From Prinsepia uniflora (lineage: Eukaryota > Streptophyta > Magnoliopsida > Rosales > Rosaceae), in NCBI GenBank assembly GCA_032719365.1, contig CM064862.1, positions 54,837,840-54,901,839 on the forward strand: DNA of 64,000 nucleotides, in the 5' to 3' direction. The stretch's first letter is position 1. Every line of letters starts with the position of its first letter. This document shows, one piece after another, positions 23,036 through 33,086 of the stretch. The translations under genes were made by a program, and so were the position numbers. Under the pieces are notes generated by a model, which was given only the letters and a program-made list of their open reading frames with translations, had not been told where the DNA came from and made no database searches.

Positions 23036-24308
23036 CACACCACGATAGAAACGTGATTTTGGGTACGGTTTGTTTTTTATTTGGCGATAGCACCGTGCTG
23101 GCCTTTGTCTCATGGCGGCGGATTTCAACTGCTCAACTCCTAAATCGAAGAAAAAAAGAGCTTGAAGAGAACATGCACGAGGATCAGATGTTTCCATGGT
23201 ACGCGAATGTTGAGAAAGAAAGAAGATGGAACCCAGATTCACTATTGATTGTTCATATTCCTTTTTAATTTTTTGTTTTTAAAATTTTTAATTTTTAATT
23301 TTTTTTATAACTAATTGAATAACCAATCATGTATTGACACGTAAACGCTCTTAACTCAGTTACTAACTGGGCTAACAAAATGGAACAACGGTGCTTACAG
23401 AAGTGCAGTTGTGGCAACATATTGGAACTAAATCTCTTTTGGGAAGTAAAGTGATACTTAATGTCTGATTAATGGAATAAAGCGAATAATAAACCTAAAA
23501 ATTAAGTAGTAGTTGTGACAACTGTATTGGCCACAATATGAACCATCAACATCAGAGTGTGTAGCCTTGGCCAATCTGAATTGGCTGTATTCTTTCTCAT
23601 AAAGCTAATTTTGTAGTTAATGCCATGTTATGTCTTTGTTTGTTTGATGCTTAAAAATGCTATCTAATAAACAATGAAGTGCCAAAAAAAAAAAAGGAAA
23701 TCATATAAATGGTTTGTGGTGGTTTAGGTAATCATACGTCGAACCTAAAAAAATTAATTGCAATTTCATTCAATTCAGTCCAAAATTACACTTTTTTAGT
23801 TTCGCTCAACATTTTGAAGCATTTAGACAATTTTTGCTCTCTGTAACTGTATTCTAAAGGAATTCCTTCTTTGAAGATGTGGACGTGTTTGGCTAGGGAA
23901 CTTCAAAATTATATGGAACTTCTACTATATTACTAAGATAATGGCCAAAAGATATGAAAATATGAAAATTTTAAATAGGTGATTAAGCAATGAAAAAGAA
24001 AAAATATGGGCATTGTAAACATTGGTGGAGGGAGTGCGGTCCAAGGGGTCCTGGGCCACCACTAGTTTATAATATATCTATTCATATTTATATAAGTAAA
24101 GAAAATCACTAAAGAAAATCAATCATTAATCGAGGTATAACGATTAATTTCAAAAGATTATAACTCGCCAATGACAACTATGCATGAATGTAATACTTTA
24201 GTATTAGGAAGACCATATCTTGGATCTTTTTGTTATTTTGATATATATATATACATATATATTATGTTGATCGGAACCATCAGAAAATTTTGATATGAAT
24301 TATGAGTT
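23036..24308. other. Host DNA between the two retrotransposon nests
   Basis: AT-rich sequence with a poly-A run (23682-23696) and a TA microsatellite (24239-24263). A 71-codon open frame at 23053-23268 (plus) has no feature I recognise. The part from about 24012 looks like one arm of a small DNA transposon interrupted by element F (described separately). No gene can be supported. Confidence 0.6.
24012..24308. mobile_element. Possible left arm of an older DNA transposon split by F
   Basis: CATTGGTGGAGGGAGTG at about 24029 resembles one end of common plant elements beginning CA-TGG-GGAG. The matching opposite end, reading CAATTGCGTAGCC on the other strand, lies just beyond F at about 58785. 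No convincing target duplication was found, so this is tentative. Confidence 0.35.
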
Positions 24309-24821
24309 TGTTGATGTAGAAATCGTCCAGTTTTGTGAAATTTCTTCTCGATCCCTACACACAATAATAAAAATCAAACTGCGTTAAGGTTGAATCCCGG
24401 AGGGGGGGGGGGAGTGGTTCAACCGTAAACGCTCCGATGCTTAAGTCAGTTTTCAGAGAGAGAATAATCTGACAGAGTATTTGCAGAAGTTTTTGGTTAC
24501 CCTTAGAAGTGAGATGAGGTCTTCTATTTATAGTGAAGCCTTGAGAGTCACCAGAGCGTCTGATTGGTTGAAGGAGAAAATATTAAATAAGTGATTGTAC
24601 CGAGTGTAATCACTTATTTATTAATGAATAAATAATTCGCTGGGAAGTTATTTATTATGAGCATTGATCTGATTAATTAATATATTTAGCTGGTAAATAT
24701 ATTGAATTAATGAGGAGATCGTAACACGTCGATGTCAATTTTACCAAGGGTAATATTGACATTATGGGAATTGTTGGCCACGTGGCAGCTCCAGAATATT
24801 CCGATAATTTATGGTTCCACA
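24309..24821 (-). repeat. 3' LTR of element F
   Basis: 513 bp. Contains a TATAAATAG box (minus strand, 24524-24532), a 12-nt-arm hairpin (24585-24619) and an 11-base G run near 24402. It aligns along its whole length with 58168-58699. Confidence 0.92.
24585..24619. promoter_or_regulatory. U3 hairpin in F 3' LTR
   Basis: AAATAAGTGATT and its exact reverse complement are separated by 11 bases, upstream of the TATA box in the element's orientation. The same hairpin occurs at 58463-58497. Confidence 0.5.
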
Positions 24822-24836
24822 AATGCCCCCACATCG
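24822..24836 (-). other. Polypurine tract of element F
   Basis: The minus strand reads GATGTGGGGGCATT next to the 3' LTR. Element G has the same tract at 31179-31193. Confidence 0.75.
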
Positions 24837-25477
24837 CTTAGGAATTCGAGGAATCCTAAGAGATGTAATTTCCTTGTGGTTCCAACAAACTACGTCTTAA
24901 TATTTTTATGTGGAAGTAGGAGATGTAGCTGGAGATTGACCTTCATCTTGTCCTAAAAGGAATTCACTGGGCTTGTAATCCTGTTTTGAGTTGGCTTTGC
25001 GAGCCCAATTAACTACTAGGATTTGTTTAATTTTCTTTATTTAAAATGAGAGTACGTGACTCTTATTTTTTCAAAGAAAAACAAACCCTAATATTGTTTT
25101 ATTGTTGACGTCATTAGCTGTTGTGGTGAAGAATTTTTTTTTTCCATGTTGAAGAGCCACATCAGAGGGAAATTACACAGCAGTGTAGGATCCATGCGGT
25201 AGGGAATGTGTCGGCAGGAGTAGTGCAGGCATGGGCAGGTTTGTTGTTGGTCGTCCTGCACGTGCGGGCGCGCCATGCATGAGAGGGAGGTAGGTGAGTC
25301 GATGCCACAGAGTGCTGTCGGCTGGTTGCTGCAGTGGAGAGGAGACAACGTCATGTCTTCTGTTTACAACACTTTTTTTTAGCTGCTATGGTAGCTTTGT
25401 AATATATATATATATATGTATATTCTTCATCTTTTGTTTCCGCTAAACATCAACAAAAGCAAAAGCTTTTGAATTTG

Positions 25478-26056
25478 CTTTTGTATAGGGGTGGGCACGG
25501 TTTGGTATGGTACAAAATTGATCGATACCAGAACCATACCATTTAATTTTAATCGGTACGGTACGATTCGGTATTCAATATTTTGAAAGTGAAACCAGAT
25601 CGTACCGTACCAATTAAGTTCGGTACGGTTTCGGTTTTGAGCCAAAATTTTTTTTGTGATTATAAAGCAAGGAAAAGACTAAAGAAAAAGGAAAACTACA
25701 TTTATGAAGGACTTAGTTTTCAAATATCTATTGAAGAAGTTGTACTAAGTTGAAGATATAAACTCTTAGAAGCTAAATTAAGACATGTATGGTCATATCA
25801 ACTCTTGAAGAATGCCTAATAAACCTTTAAGAAATAAATTTAATTATTTTAAAAAAATTCTAATTCGGTACGGTATCGGTACGGGACGGTTTTTTAAAAT
25901 ATCGATACCGAAACCGTACCGAATTATATCGGTACGGTTTCGGTACCGTACCAATCATACAACGGTTTTACTATTCGGTTTTTTTTTCGGTATGGTTTGA
26001 TCTGAAACGGTACGGTTTCGGTATTTTGGTTCCATGTGCCCAGCCCTACTTTTGTA
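25478..26056. mobile_element. hAT-type MITE rich in GGTACGGTACC motifs
   Basis: The element is 25486-26048 (563 bp). It begins TAGGGGTGGGCACGG and ends TGTGCCCAGCCCTA, giving an imperfect inverted repeat, and is flanked by exact 8-bp duplications CTTTTGTA (25478-25485, 26049-26056). The subterminal parts are packed with ACGGTACGGT and GGTACCGTACC motifs. It has no coding capacity. Eight-bp duplications and TAGGG-type ends point to the hAT superfamily. Confidence 0.88.
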
Positions 26057-26584
26057 TGTAATATATATATATGTCCGCTAGCCATCAACAAAAGCAGAAG
26101 TTTTGTTATATATATATATATATATATGTATATTATTTTAATATATATTTTATATATTATTTTTCTTTTGTTCAACTTAGGTCTTTCGCAGATTCTGATA
26201 GCTTTGGATATCGGATTGCACCGATTCAAGCAGTGGTGCGCCCTACTTTCCGAGACGATCATTTCAAGATGCATGAAGGCATACTTTTGGTGGGGTCTCG
26301 AAGAACTATGTTTATGGAGCAACCATTGTAAGACCATCTGGCGGCATATCCGAAACTTGTTGTAGTTTTTGACTTCAAGAGATGATGGACTTGGCATCAA
26401 GACGCTCCTCTACTTGACTCACTTGTGGTGCTTTGTGGATAAAAGAGTTTGACGCATTGGTGGACTTGTCATCTTCAAGTATGGGTGGAGCCAGCATCAA
26501 GACTTTAACCGGGTGAGGTATGAAGTTCCATAACTTAAAGTGTGACGAGTCACAAGGCGATGCACACTCCAACTTCTGGGCGAG

Positions 26585-26990
26585 GGGCGCTACACTGCAG
26601 CGAGGGTCATGCTATAGTGCAAGGTGAGGTGCAGTAGAATGCAAGGAAATATGCAGCAGAGTGCAAGGCAAAGTGCAGCAGAGCGCGGCGCAAGGTACAT
26701 CAGAGTACAAGACGCGAGATGCAGCAAAGTGCAAGGCGAGGTGCAACAGAGTGTAAGGCGAGGCATGGTGCAACCACAAGAGAGGTGCAGTAAAGTGCTA
26801 GGCGAGGTGCAGCAGAGTGCAAGGTGAGGAGTGCTGCAAGTGTGAGGCAAGGAGTCCCATCACTCGGAGTTCGACGTGTCACAACTCAGCAGAGTGCAAG
26901 ACGAGGTACAGCACAGTGCAAGGCGAGGTGCAACAGATTGCAAGGCGAGGAATGCTGCAAGACTTGTCACAACCCAGTATGACGCTTATT
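26585..26990. repeat. 22-bp minisatellite in F 3' region
   Basis: About 15 degenerate units of GTGCAAGGCGAGGTGCAGCA-type sequence follow each other with a 22-bp spacing, with interruptions. Open frames through the array are repeat-driven and not genes. Confidence 0.85.
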
Positions 26991-27770
26991 CTTACTACAA
27001 GGCATTGTGTGTTGCAGCTACAAGGCGAGATGTGCTTCATCTTTAAAGCAAGGCTACTCAAGACGCGAGGTGAAGTGCATATGGTGCTATGAAGTAACTG
27101 AAGCTTTCCAACGAGTTTCTTTGGATGACAGATGGCCTTCTAGAGACTTGATCATCAAGGCCTTACTGAGCTCAAAATGGGGTGGTAACAAGGTGGAGCA
27201 CGGAGGATTGATCATGCCCCCTGCAAAGCTCGAGACGTTGGACATCATCGCCTAATTGAAGGAAGAGAGCTTGGAGATGCCATCATCTAGATGCTGAAGC
27301 CAAGTGGCGTGAAGAGACATGGCACCAAACCAATATTTCGCCTTGGAGTTGAAAGTCAAGCTGCTTTGTAGCCGTCGCAGAGTCAAGCAGTGGTGAAGTT
27401 TCTTTTGTGAAGCCGACTATGCCAAGTAAGCGATGCTAAGGAGGTTTCCCCCATTTCTTGAAGAAGGCCATGGACGATGTGTCACTGGAAGTCCATGATG
27501 CGATGATCGAAGGCCTCCGAGGCTTGCTCATAGGTTGATGGAGAGACTCTGATGTCGTGCTGGTCCTGATGATGAGCTTCGTGATTCTTCTTGGCTTGTA
27601 GTTTGATCTTAGAATTGAATACATGTTTGAGCATTCAACTTGTGAATTTCCAACTTCTTTAATTTTCATTAATAGAAGCCTTCCATTCTTTTATTTTTGA
27701 GTGTTTTGTGATTTTCGGCAGATTTGACCTTCATGCAGTAATTTCAGTATTTTGACTTCGTTTTATCTCC
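26991..27770. other. F 3' untranslated stretch without recognised feature
   Basis: Lies between two tandem arrays inside F. A few repeat-like GCAAGGCGAG words persist to about 27075. The rest is mixed sequence with short open frames only. I see no equivalent of the antisense ORF that G carries. Confidence 0.5.
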
Positions 27771-28300
27771 GAATTGAGTGTAGTTGGTGGGGTTGGAAAG
27801 CTGAGTTCCATACCTTTCTAGTACATCAATCTTGTTCCAAGATGATCTGAATTATGCCTTGTAGGATTGGTCGAATCGTGTGCTCGTGCGCTGGTTCATG
27901 CAATTGACCTTGTGTACAAGAACGTTCGCAGGGAACTCGTCACAACTTGGAATTGAGTGAGATCAATGGAGTTGAAAAGCTGACTTACATATCTTTCTAA
28001 ATACGTCAACCTCATGTTAGGGTGAGCAAAAAGAAGGGATATATTACTGAATGAATCTCATACTCGTGCGCTGGTATATGCAGTTGAAATTCGTGTACAA
28101 AAACTTTCGTTTGGAACTCGTCACAGCTCGGAATTGAGTGAGATTAACGGCGTTGGAAAGCTGACTTCCATAGCTTTCTAAATATGTCAATTTCATGTCA
28201 GGGTGACCAAAATTGAGCGATCTATGATCGAATGAAGCTCGATCTCGTGCACTGAAATACAAAATTGGACTTCGTATGTTAAAACATTTGCCCATTGTTT
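27771..28300. repeat. About 180-bp tandem repeat, three monomers, in F 3' region
   Basis: The word AATTGAGTG recurs at 27772, 27951 and 28132 (spacing 179 and 181). Each time it is followed by GTTGGAAAGCTGA-like sequence, CTTTCTA, and later CTCGTGC and GTGTACAA. Each unit is divergent from the next. Monomer size is in the range of plant satellite DNA. Confidence 0.8.
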
Positions 28301-28424
28301 ATCATGGCCTGATGGTTGCCCCTCTTGGTGGGGCTGGAAGAGTTTTTTAGTAGCTTTCCGACTCCAACAAGTCGAGCTTGTGGATGGTTTCATGTGCTTC
28401 TCCGAGGCGGGCCTTGAGTCCTTC

Positions 28425-28880
28425 GCGTGGCGAAGGCGTGGCGTGCTTCGCATGACGAAGATTTGACTGCTTCGCGTGACGAAGGCTTGATGTGCTTTGC
28501 GTGGCAAAAGCTTGATGTGCTTTGTGTGGTAAAGGCTTGACGTTCTTTGCATGGAAAAGGCTTAACGTGCATCGCGTGGCGAAGGTGTGGCGTGCTTCGC
28601 ATGACGAAGACTTGAGTGCTTCGAGTGAAGAAGACTTGAGTGCTTCGCGTGGCAAAGGCTTAATGTGCTTTGCATGGCAAAGGCTTGATGTGCTTTGCGA
28701 GACAAAGGTTTGGTGTGCTTCACATGACGAAGACTTGAGTGCTTCAAGTGACGAAGACATGAGTGCTTCGCGTGGCGAAGGCTTAATGTGCTTTGAGTGG
28801 CAAAGGCTTGATGTGCTTTGCGTGGCAAAGGCTTAATGTGCTTCGTGTGGAGAAGGCCTGATGTGCTTTGCGTGGCAAAG
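28425..28880. repeat. 24/25-bp minisatellite after F integrase
   Basis: About 18 units of TGCTTCGCGTGGCGAAGGCTTGA-like sequence in tandem. Each has an inverted core CTTCGCG...CGAAG that could fold. A related array follows the integrase of G (35165-35370). Confidence 0.88.
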
Positions 28881-29051
28881 GCTTTGTGTTTTCTAAAAAA
28901 AAATGTAAGCGATAAGAAAATTTCATTAGACGTTGAAACGAAACATCTTGAATTTTATTGGAAGATACTATGTGAGCAAAGTGGGCATTGAGCCGAATTT
29001 TAACCACATATTTTGTGTCTTTGATGATTACTTGGTCACTGATTCAGTTTC

Positions 29052-30190
29052 CTAGACGTAGTACTTCCGAAGGTGATGGACATTCAGTGCTCCGCTTACA
29101 AGTTTCCCGTCCATGATCTCCAAGATGTAGCTTCCTTTCCGACCCACTTGTTGGATGCGGTAAGGACCTTCCCAGGGGGATTTGAGCTTTTGGGACCCGG
29201 GGCGGTTTGATGTTGCAAATGTTTTCTTGAGGACCAGATCGTCAGGAAGAAATTGTTGAATCTTTGCCTTCTTGTTGTAGAAACTTCTAACTTGCTTTTG
29301 GTAATTACAGATGCGTTTAACGATTTGTTCCCTTAATTCGTTGCCTAAGTCAAGGGATGTTCTTAAGGCCACAGAGTTGACAGTAGGATCGTTGAGCTCC
29401 GTGAAAAGTGCTGGAACGACGACGGTGGGATGACAGTGTTGGTTCCAAATGCAAGTGTAAATGGGGACTCGCCTGTCGCTTGTCGCAGGGTCGTCTGGTA
29501 GGCCCAAAGTGCACCGTCTAGCTCTTCCTCCCATAGTCCTTTATTGTCATTGAGTCTCTTCTTGATACAATCATAGATGGTCTTATTTGAAGCTTCGGCC
29601 TGGCTGTTGCCCTGAGGGTAATATGCAGTGGAGGTGAAATGCTTTATTTTCCACGATTCAAAGAACTCTTTCATTGATGTGCCAGTGAATTACGTTCTAT
29701 TGTCGGTTAATATGACTTTCGGTATTCCAAACCGACAGATGATTTAACTCCAGATGAATTTTTGCACATCCAATTGAGTGATGGTTGCTAACGCTTTGGC
29801 TTCCACCCACTTGGTAAAGTAATCGGTGGAGACAATCAGGTACTTCTTATTGGGTGCCAGCGTAGTCGAAAATGGCCAGACAATGTCAATGCCCTACTGC
29901 ATGAATGGCCACGGGCTAACCAGAGAGTGCAACTCTTCAAGGGGTGCCAAGTGGTTGGGTTTAAACCTTTGGCACTTATCGCATGCTTGGGCATATTTGA
30001 GTGCATCCTGATTCAAAGTCAGCCAGTAAAATCTCGCGCTAAGCGTCTTTTGTTCGAGTGATCTTCCTCCGGAATGGTTTCCATATTGTACCTCGTGAAT
30101 CTTGGCCAAGACCTTTAATGTTTCGGGGTGCCTTAAGCATTATAAGTTTTCTCCTGTGAAGCTCCAACAAAAAAAAGTTGGCCATTGTCG
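29052..30190 (-). pseudogene. Element F integrase
   Basis: Reading leftward: zinc-binding region with YAQACDKCQRFKP (about 29960), core with ATITQLDVQKFIW-like sequence, ILTDN before a stop in the second catalytic block (about 29690), then FTSTAYYPQGNSQAEASNKT with the glutamate (about 29600), and a C-terminal domain ending HLRKYYV at 29052. At least one stop and two frame changes are present (near 29400 and 29890). The protein would insert the element's DNA copy. It ends without a chromodomain, as expected for Tat. Confidence 0.88.
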
Positions 30191-30198
30191 ATGTAGTA

Positions 30199-30600
30199 TC
30201 ATGCATCCTTCATTTGAACTTTGCGAGCTTCTAGTCGGTCGTCTAGTAGGATGCCATTCACTAAGTAGTTGACGAGAGGGTCTTGCCAACTTGGAGAGAG
30301 GTCAACTTCTCTCACTTCAATTTCTTTCACGTCAATGCTGCGCTGCTCTAGATACTCAATCAGGATCGAGCGTCTGAAGCGATAGTCAAGTACCAATGCT
30401 AAGATTGCAAGTTCTTCAGCTTGTGTATTTTTGGCTTTGGAGAGCTGGTGAAAGGTGAAGACTATGAAGAAAGCGAGAAGCTTTTGTACCTTGTTGTTGT
30501 ATTGGAGCATCCTTGCATCCCTTGCAGTGTATTCTCCGATGGATTGGTTGGTGATTAACTGAGAGTAAGAGTGTATGACAATCTTCTTAATTCCTAGTTC
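30199..30600 (-). pseudogene. Element F second RNase H, C-terminal part
   Basis: Carries MLQYNNKVQKLLAFF, FTFHQLSKAKNTQAEELA and SPSWQDPLVNYL, parallel to G at 36900-36620. It is the continuation of 42225-42420, separated by insertion of G. In this segment the residues DA expected after NTQA read EE. Confidence 0.85.
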
Positions 30601-30605
30601 CTTGG

Positions 30606-31178
30606 TGTTGAATCAAAGATTGAACTCGTCGCAAAAAGTCCTCACAATTCCTGCAAACAGCAAACAATTAGCCATCGTTGCTTCGATCGATTTATCCGGG
30701 GGGTTGTTCGACCAAGAACACTCTGATGCCTAAGTTAGTTTTGAGAAAGGAAAAGGATATACTTCGAAACGAAGAATCAACGTACCTTGGAAATGAAATG
30801 TGTCTTGCTATTTATAGGAAAATCTTGGGAGCCTTGGAGCGTTCTGATTGGTCGGTTGAATATTTAATTAGTAAATAATATATTATTATTAAATAAATTA
30901 TTTAATAATTGTAATGATGGCTCATCATGATAGTAATGATATTTATTGTATTTTAATATTAATATTAATTATCCATTATTAAGAATAACGATAATTAACT
31001 CTCGGGGAGAATATCAATATTACGGAAACTTTAACCCGATCAAATAACATATTTAACTGGTAAATAGATTATTTAATGTGCAAATGATCAGTGTTATTGC
31101 CAGGTGCAAATTGATCATTTTTGGGAACTACGGGCCACGTGGCAGCTTCGTAATTTTCGGATGATTTTGGGTTCCACA
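30606..31178 (-). repeat. 3' LTR of element G
   Basis: 573 bp, on the minus strand TGTGGAACC to GATTCAACA. A TATAAATAG box lies at 30808-30816 (minus strand). It differs from the 5' LTR by a few substitutions and small indels. Confidence 0.93.
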
Positions 31179-31279
31179 AATGCCCCCACATCGATTCAGA
31201 ATTCGGGGAATCTGAAGGGATGTACATTGTTTGGAATCTTACATTACTAGGTTTTCCCGTTACTGTTGGATTAAAAAAT

Positions 31280-32760
31280 CGAGTTCCAGCGTCTTTTTGA
31301 TGATTTTGCCCTTGGTTATAAGGGCCAAAAGTTGACTTTTTGATTGGAACACTTTTTGGTCTTTCCGAAGGGACTGTTGAGAAGGTCTCGAGACGCTGAA
31401 TCCGCAGACAGGCGGCTTGCATCGATCCGAGGTCAGACGCGAAAGTTGTGGGTCAGCAAAGGCGAGGGGTATTTTGGTAATTTTGCAAAGTATGGGCAAA
31501 ACGTTGACTTTTGACTCGGACGGTCAAACGGACTTTGACCGATGAATGTGACGTAGTTCAGGATGTCACGGGTCCGTAGATAGGCGGCATGTCCAAAACG
31601 GAGCTCATATGTGAAAGTTTATAGCTCTACGTAGTCCAGGGGTAAAATGGTAAATTTCCGAGCGAAGGGCGAAATGGTCTTTCAAACGAAAAGTGAATGC
31701 TGACTCAAGCTACCAGCCAAACATGTCACTTTCCCTCTCACTTTTACACCTGATTTTAGGGATGAAATCTAGGGTTAGGGACATTAAACCCTTAATTAGG
31801 GAAAAACACTCAATTTGTCTAATTTGTGTCATTGTTAAATAACAGATCAAATTAGTTGTGAGAATTAGCAATTGAGAGGTTGAATCAGATCAAAACAAAC
31901 ACGAGGGATAGAGGGTTCACTAATTTTGCCGATTTCGAAAATTTTGAAAAATTGTGGTGAAAATTCGAATTCGAATTCGCGAGCCTTAAGGATCAAAATT
32001 GAGACTCGATTAAGTCTCCTTGGGTCATTTCGAACCGATCAACAACAAAAACGAAGAGAATTGGGGCTGCCCTGAGCAAGAACAGAAGCCCTAATTTTTG
32101 CTCAAAATCGGGCTTGAGTTCGAATAGCTGGAGGTACAATTTTATGAAATTGATTATGTAAAAATGTTAGTTTCACTCTCATTATTTTCTCTGTATAAAT
32201 TAATTTTGAAAACAGGGACGATTTGAGCAAACCCGATCACAAAACCCGTTTGAAAGTTCATCGTGGGATTGTTGGTTTTTGGCTGTAATTGAAGTGATTA
32301 AATGTACAGAACCTAAATTAATATGGTTTAGATGAAATCAGTTTAAAGAACGGAAGCAATCAAGGTCGAATTGATGGAGATTTTTCCGGGTCTGATCGTG
32401 GGCACACGACCCGTTTAACAGAGAAACGGGCAGAGAAGATGCATTGTAGCAGTTACTGTGCTACGCGCGTGGCTTTCACGCGCTGCCGCTTGCGGCGGCG
32501 CGTGAGGGCACGTGGATGTGTTTCTGGGGAAGTGTTCAACAGGTGTTTTACTATACTTAATGTAAAGAACATTTTTGGTGTTTGATCCGAGACAAACTGA
32601 CATCGTATTGATACTGTTTCAAGGGTCTGATGGTTTAGGTCATGTTTTTAACTTAATATTTAATTCCCGAAAAATTGTGGGAAATTGATATGATATTCTT
32701 AGAGTCATTGGTGACCCTTTATGATGTTTTTTGGGCAGGATTCGAGATTCCTGAAAAGTG
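31280..32760 (+). repeat. Truncated plus-oriented Tekay-type LTR segment inside G
   Basis: The block at 31498-31640 (GTTGACTTTTGACTCGG, GACTTTGACCGATG, GTGACGTAGTTC) matches 13928-14055 of LTR E, and the segment CGCGTGGCTTTCACGCGC at about 32466 matches the reverse complement of H's LTR near 49575. Neither the TGTAACG start nor the TGTCA end is present, so this is not a simple insertion. It lies directly upstream of the antisense ORF in the same orientation. Confidence 0.75.
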
Positions 32761-32820
32761 TCAGAAATTACAGAATCTGGTGCAGTTTGGAAAACGAGCA
32801 GTTTGGCCGGTGCGTGCTTG

Positions 32821-33086
32821 CATTGGTAGGCTGGCTCACATTCAATGTGACCCTTGCTAGTACCACAACTATGCTTGCTACGTGTCGAGAGTCCGTCGAA
32901 GGTGTTTAGAAACTTAGTCGGAAAGAGTGTACAACCAGTGCTACGTGGTGAACGGAGTTTGGCTGAACAGTCAACATTTGGCGGTGACTGAGTGCACTTG
33001 CGAACGTGACTAGTGAGCATTGGTAGGCTGGATCACATCCACTGTGACTCTTGCTAGTACCACAAATATGCTCGCTATGCGTCAAG
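32821..33086 (+). repeat. Direct repeat at the 5' end of the antisense ORF
   Basis: A roughly 70-bp block starting CATTGGTAGGCTGG occurs at 32821 and again at 33018 (offset 197), ending in GTCGAG / GTCAAG. The second copy overlaps the presumed start of the antisense ORF. Confidence 0.8.

Noticed and set aside
23053..23268. 71-codon open frame in the gap between nests
   Set aside because: No recognised domain, no splice context and AT-rich surroundings. Kept only as host DNA.
26624..27092. Cysteine/glutamine-rich open frames in the 22-bp array
   Set aside because: Frames follow the minisatellite and have no independent coding signal.
28522..28836. Long repetitive open frames through the F minisatellite on both strands
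   Set aside because: They arise because the 24-bp unit is a multiple of three and free of stops. The peptide is only the repeat.
28425..28880. CRISPR-like array appearance
   Set aside because: Head-to-tail repeats without unique spacers in a plant retrotransposon, so this is a minisatellite.
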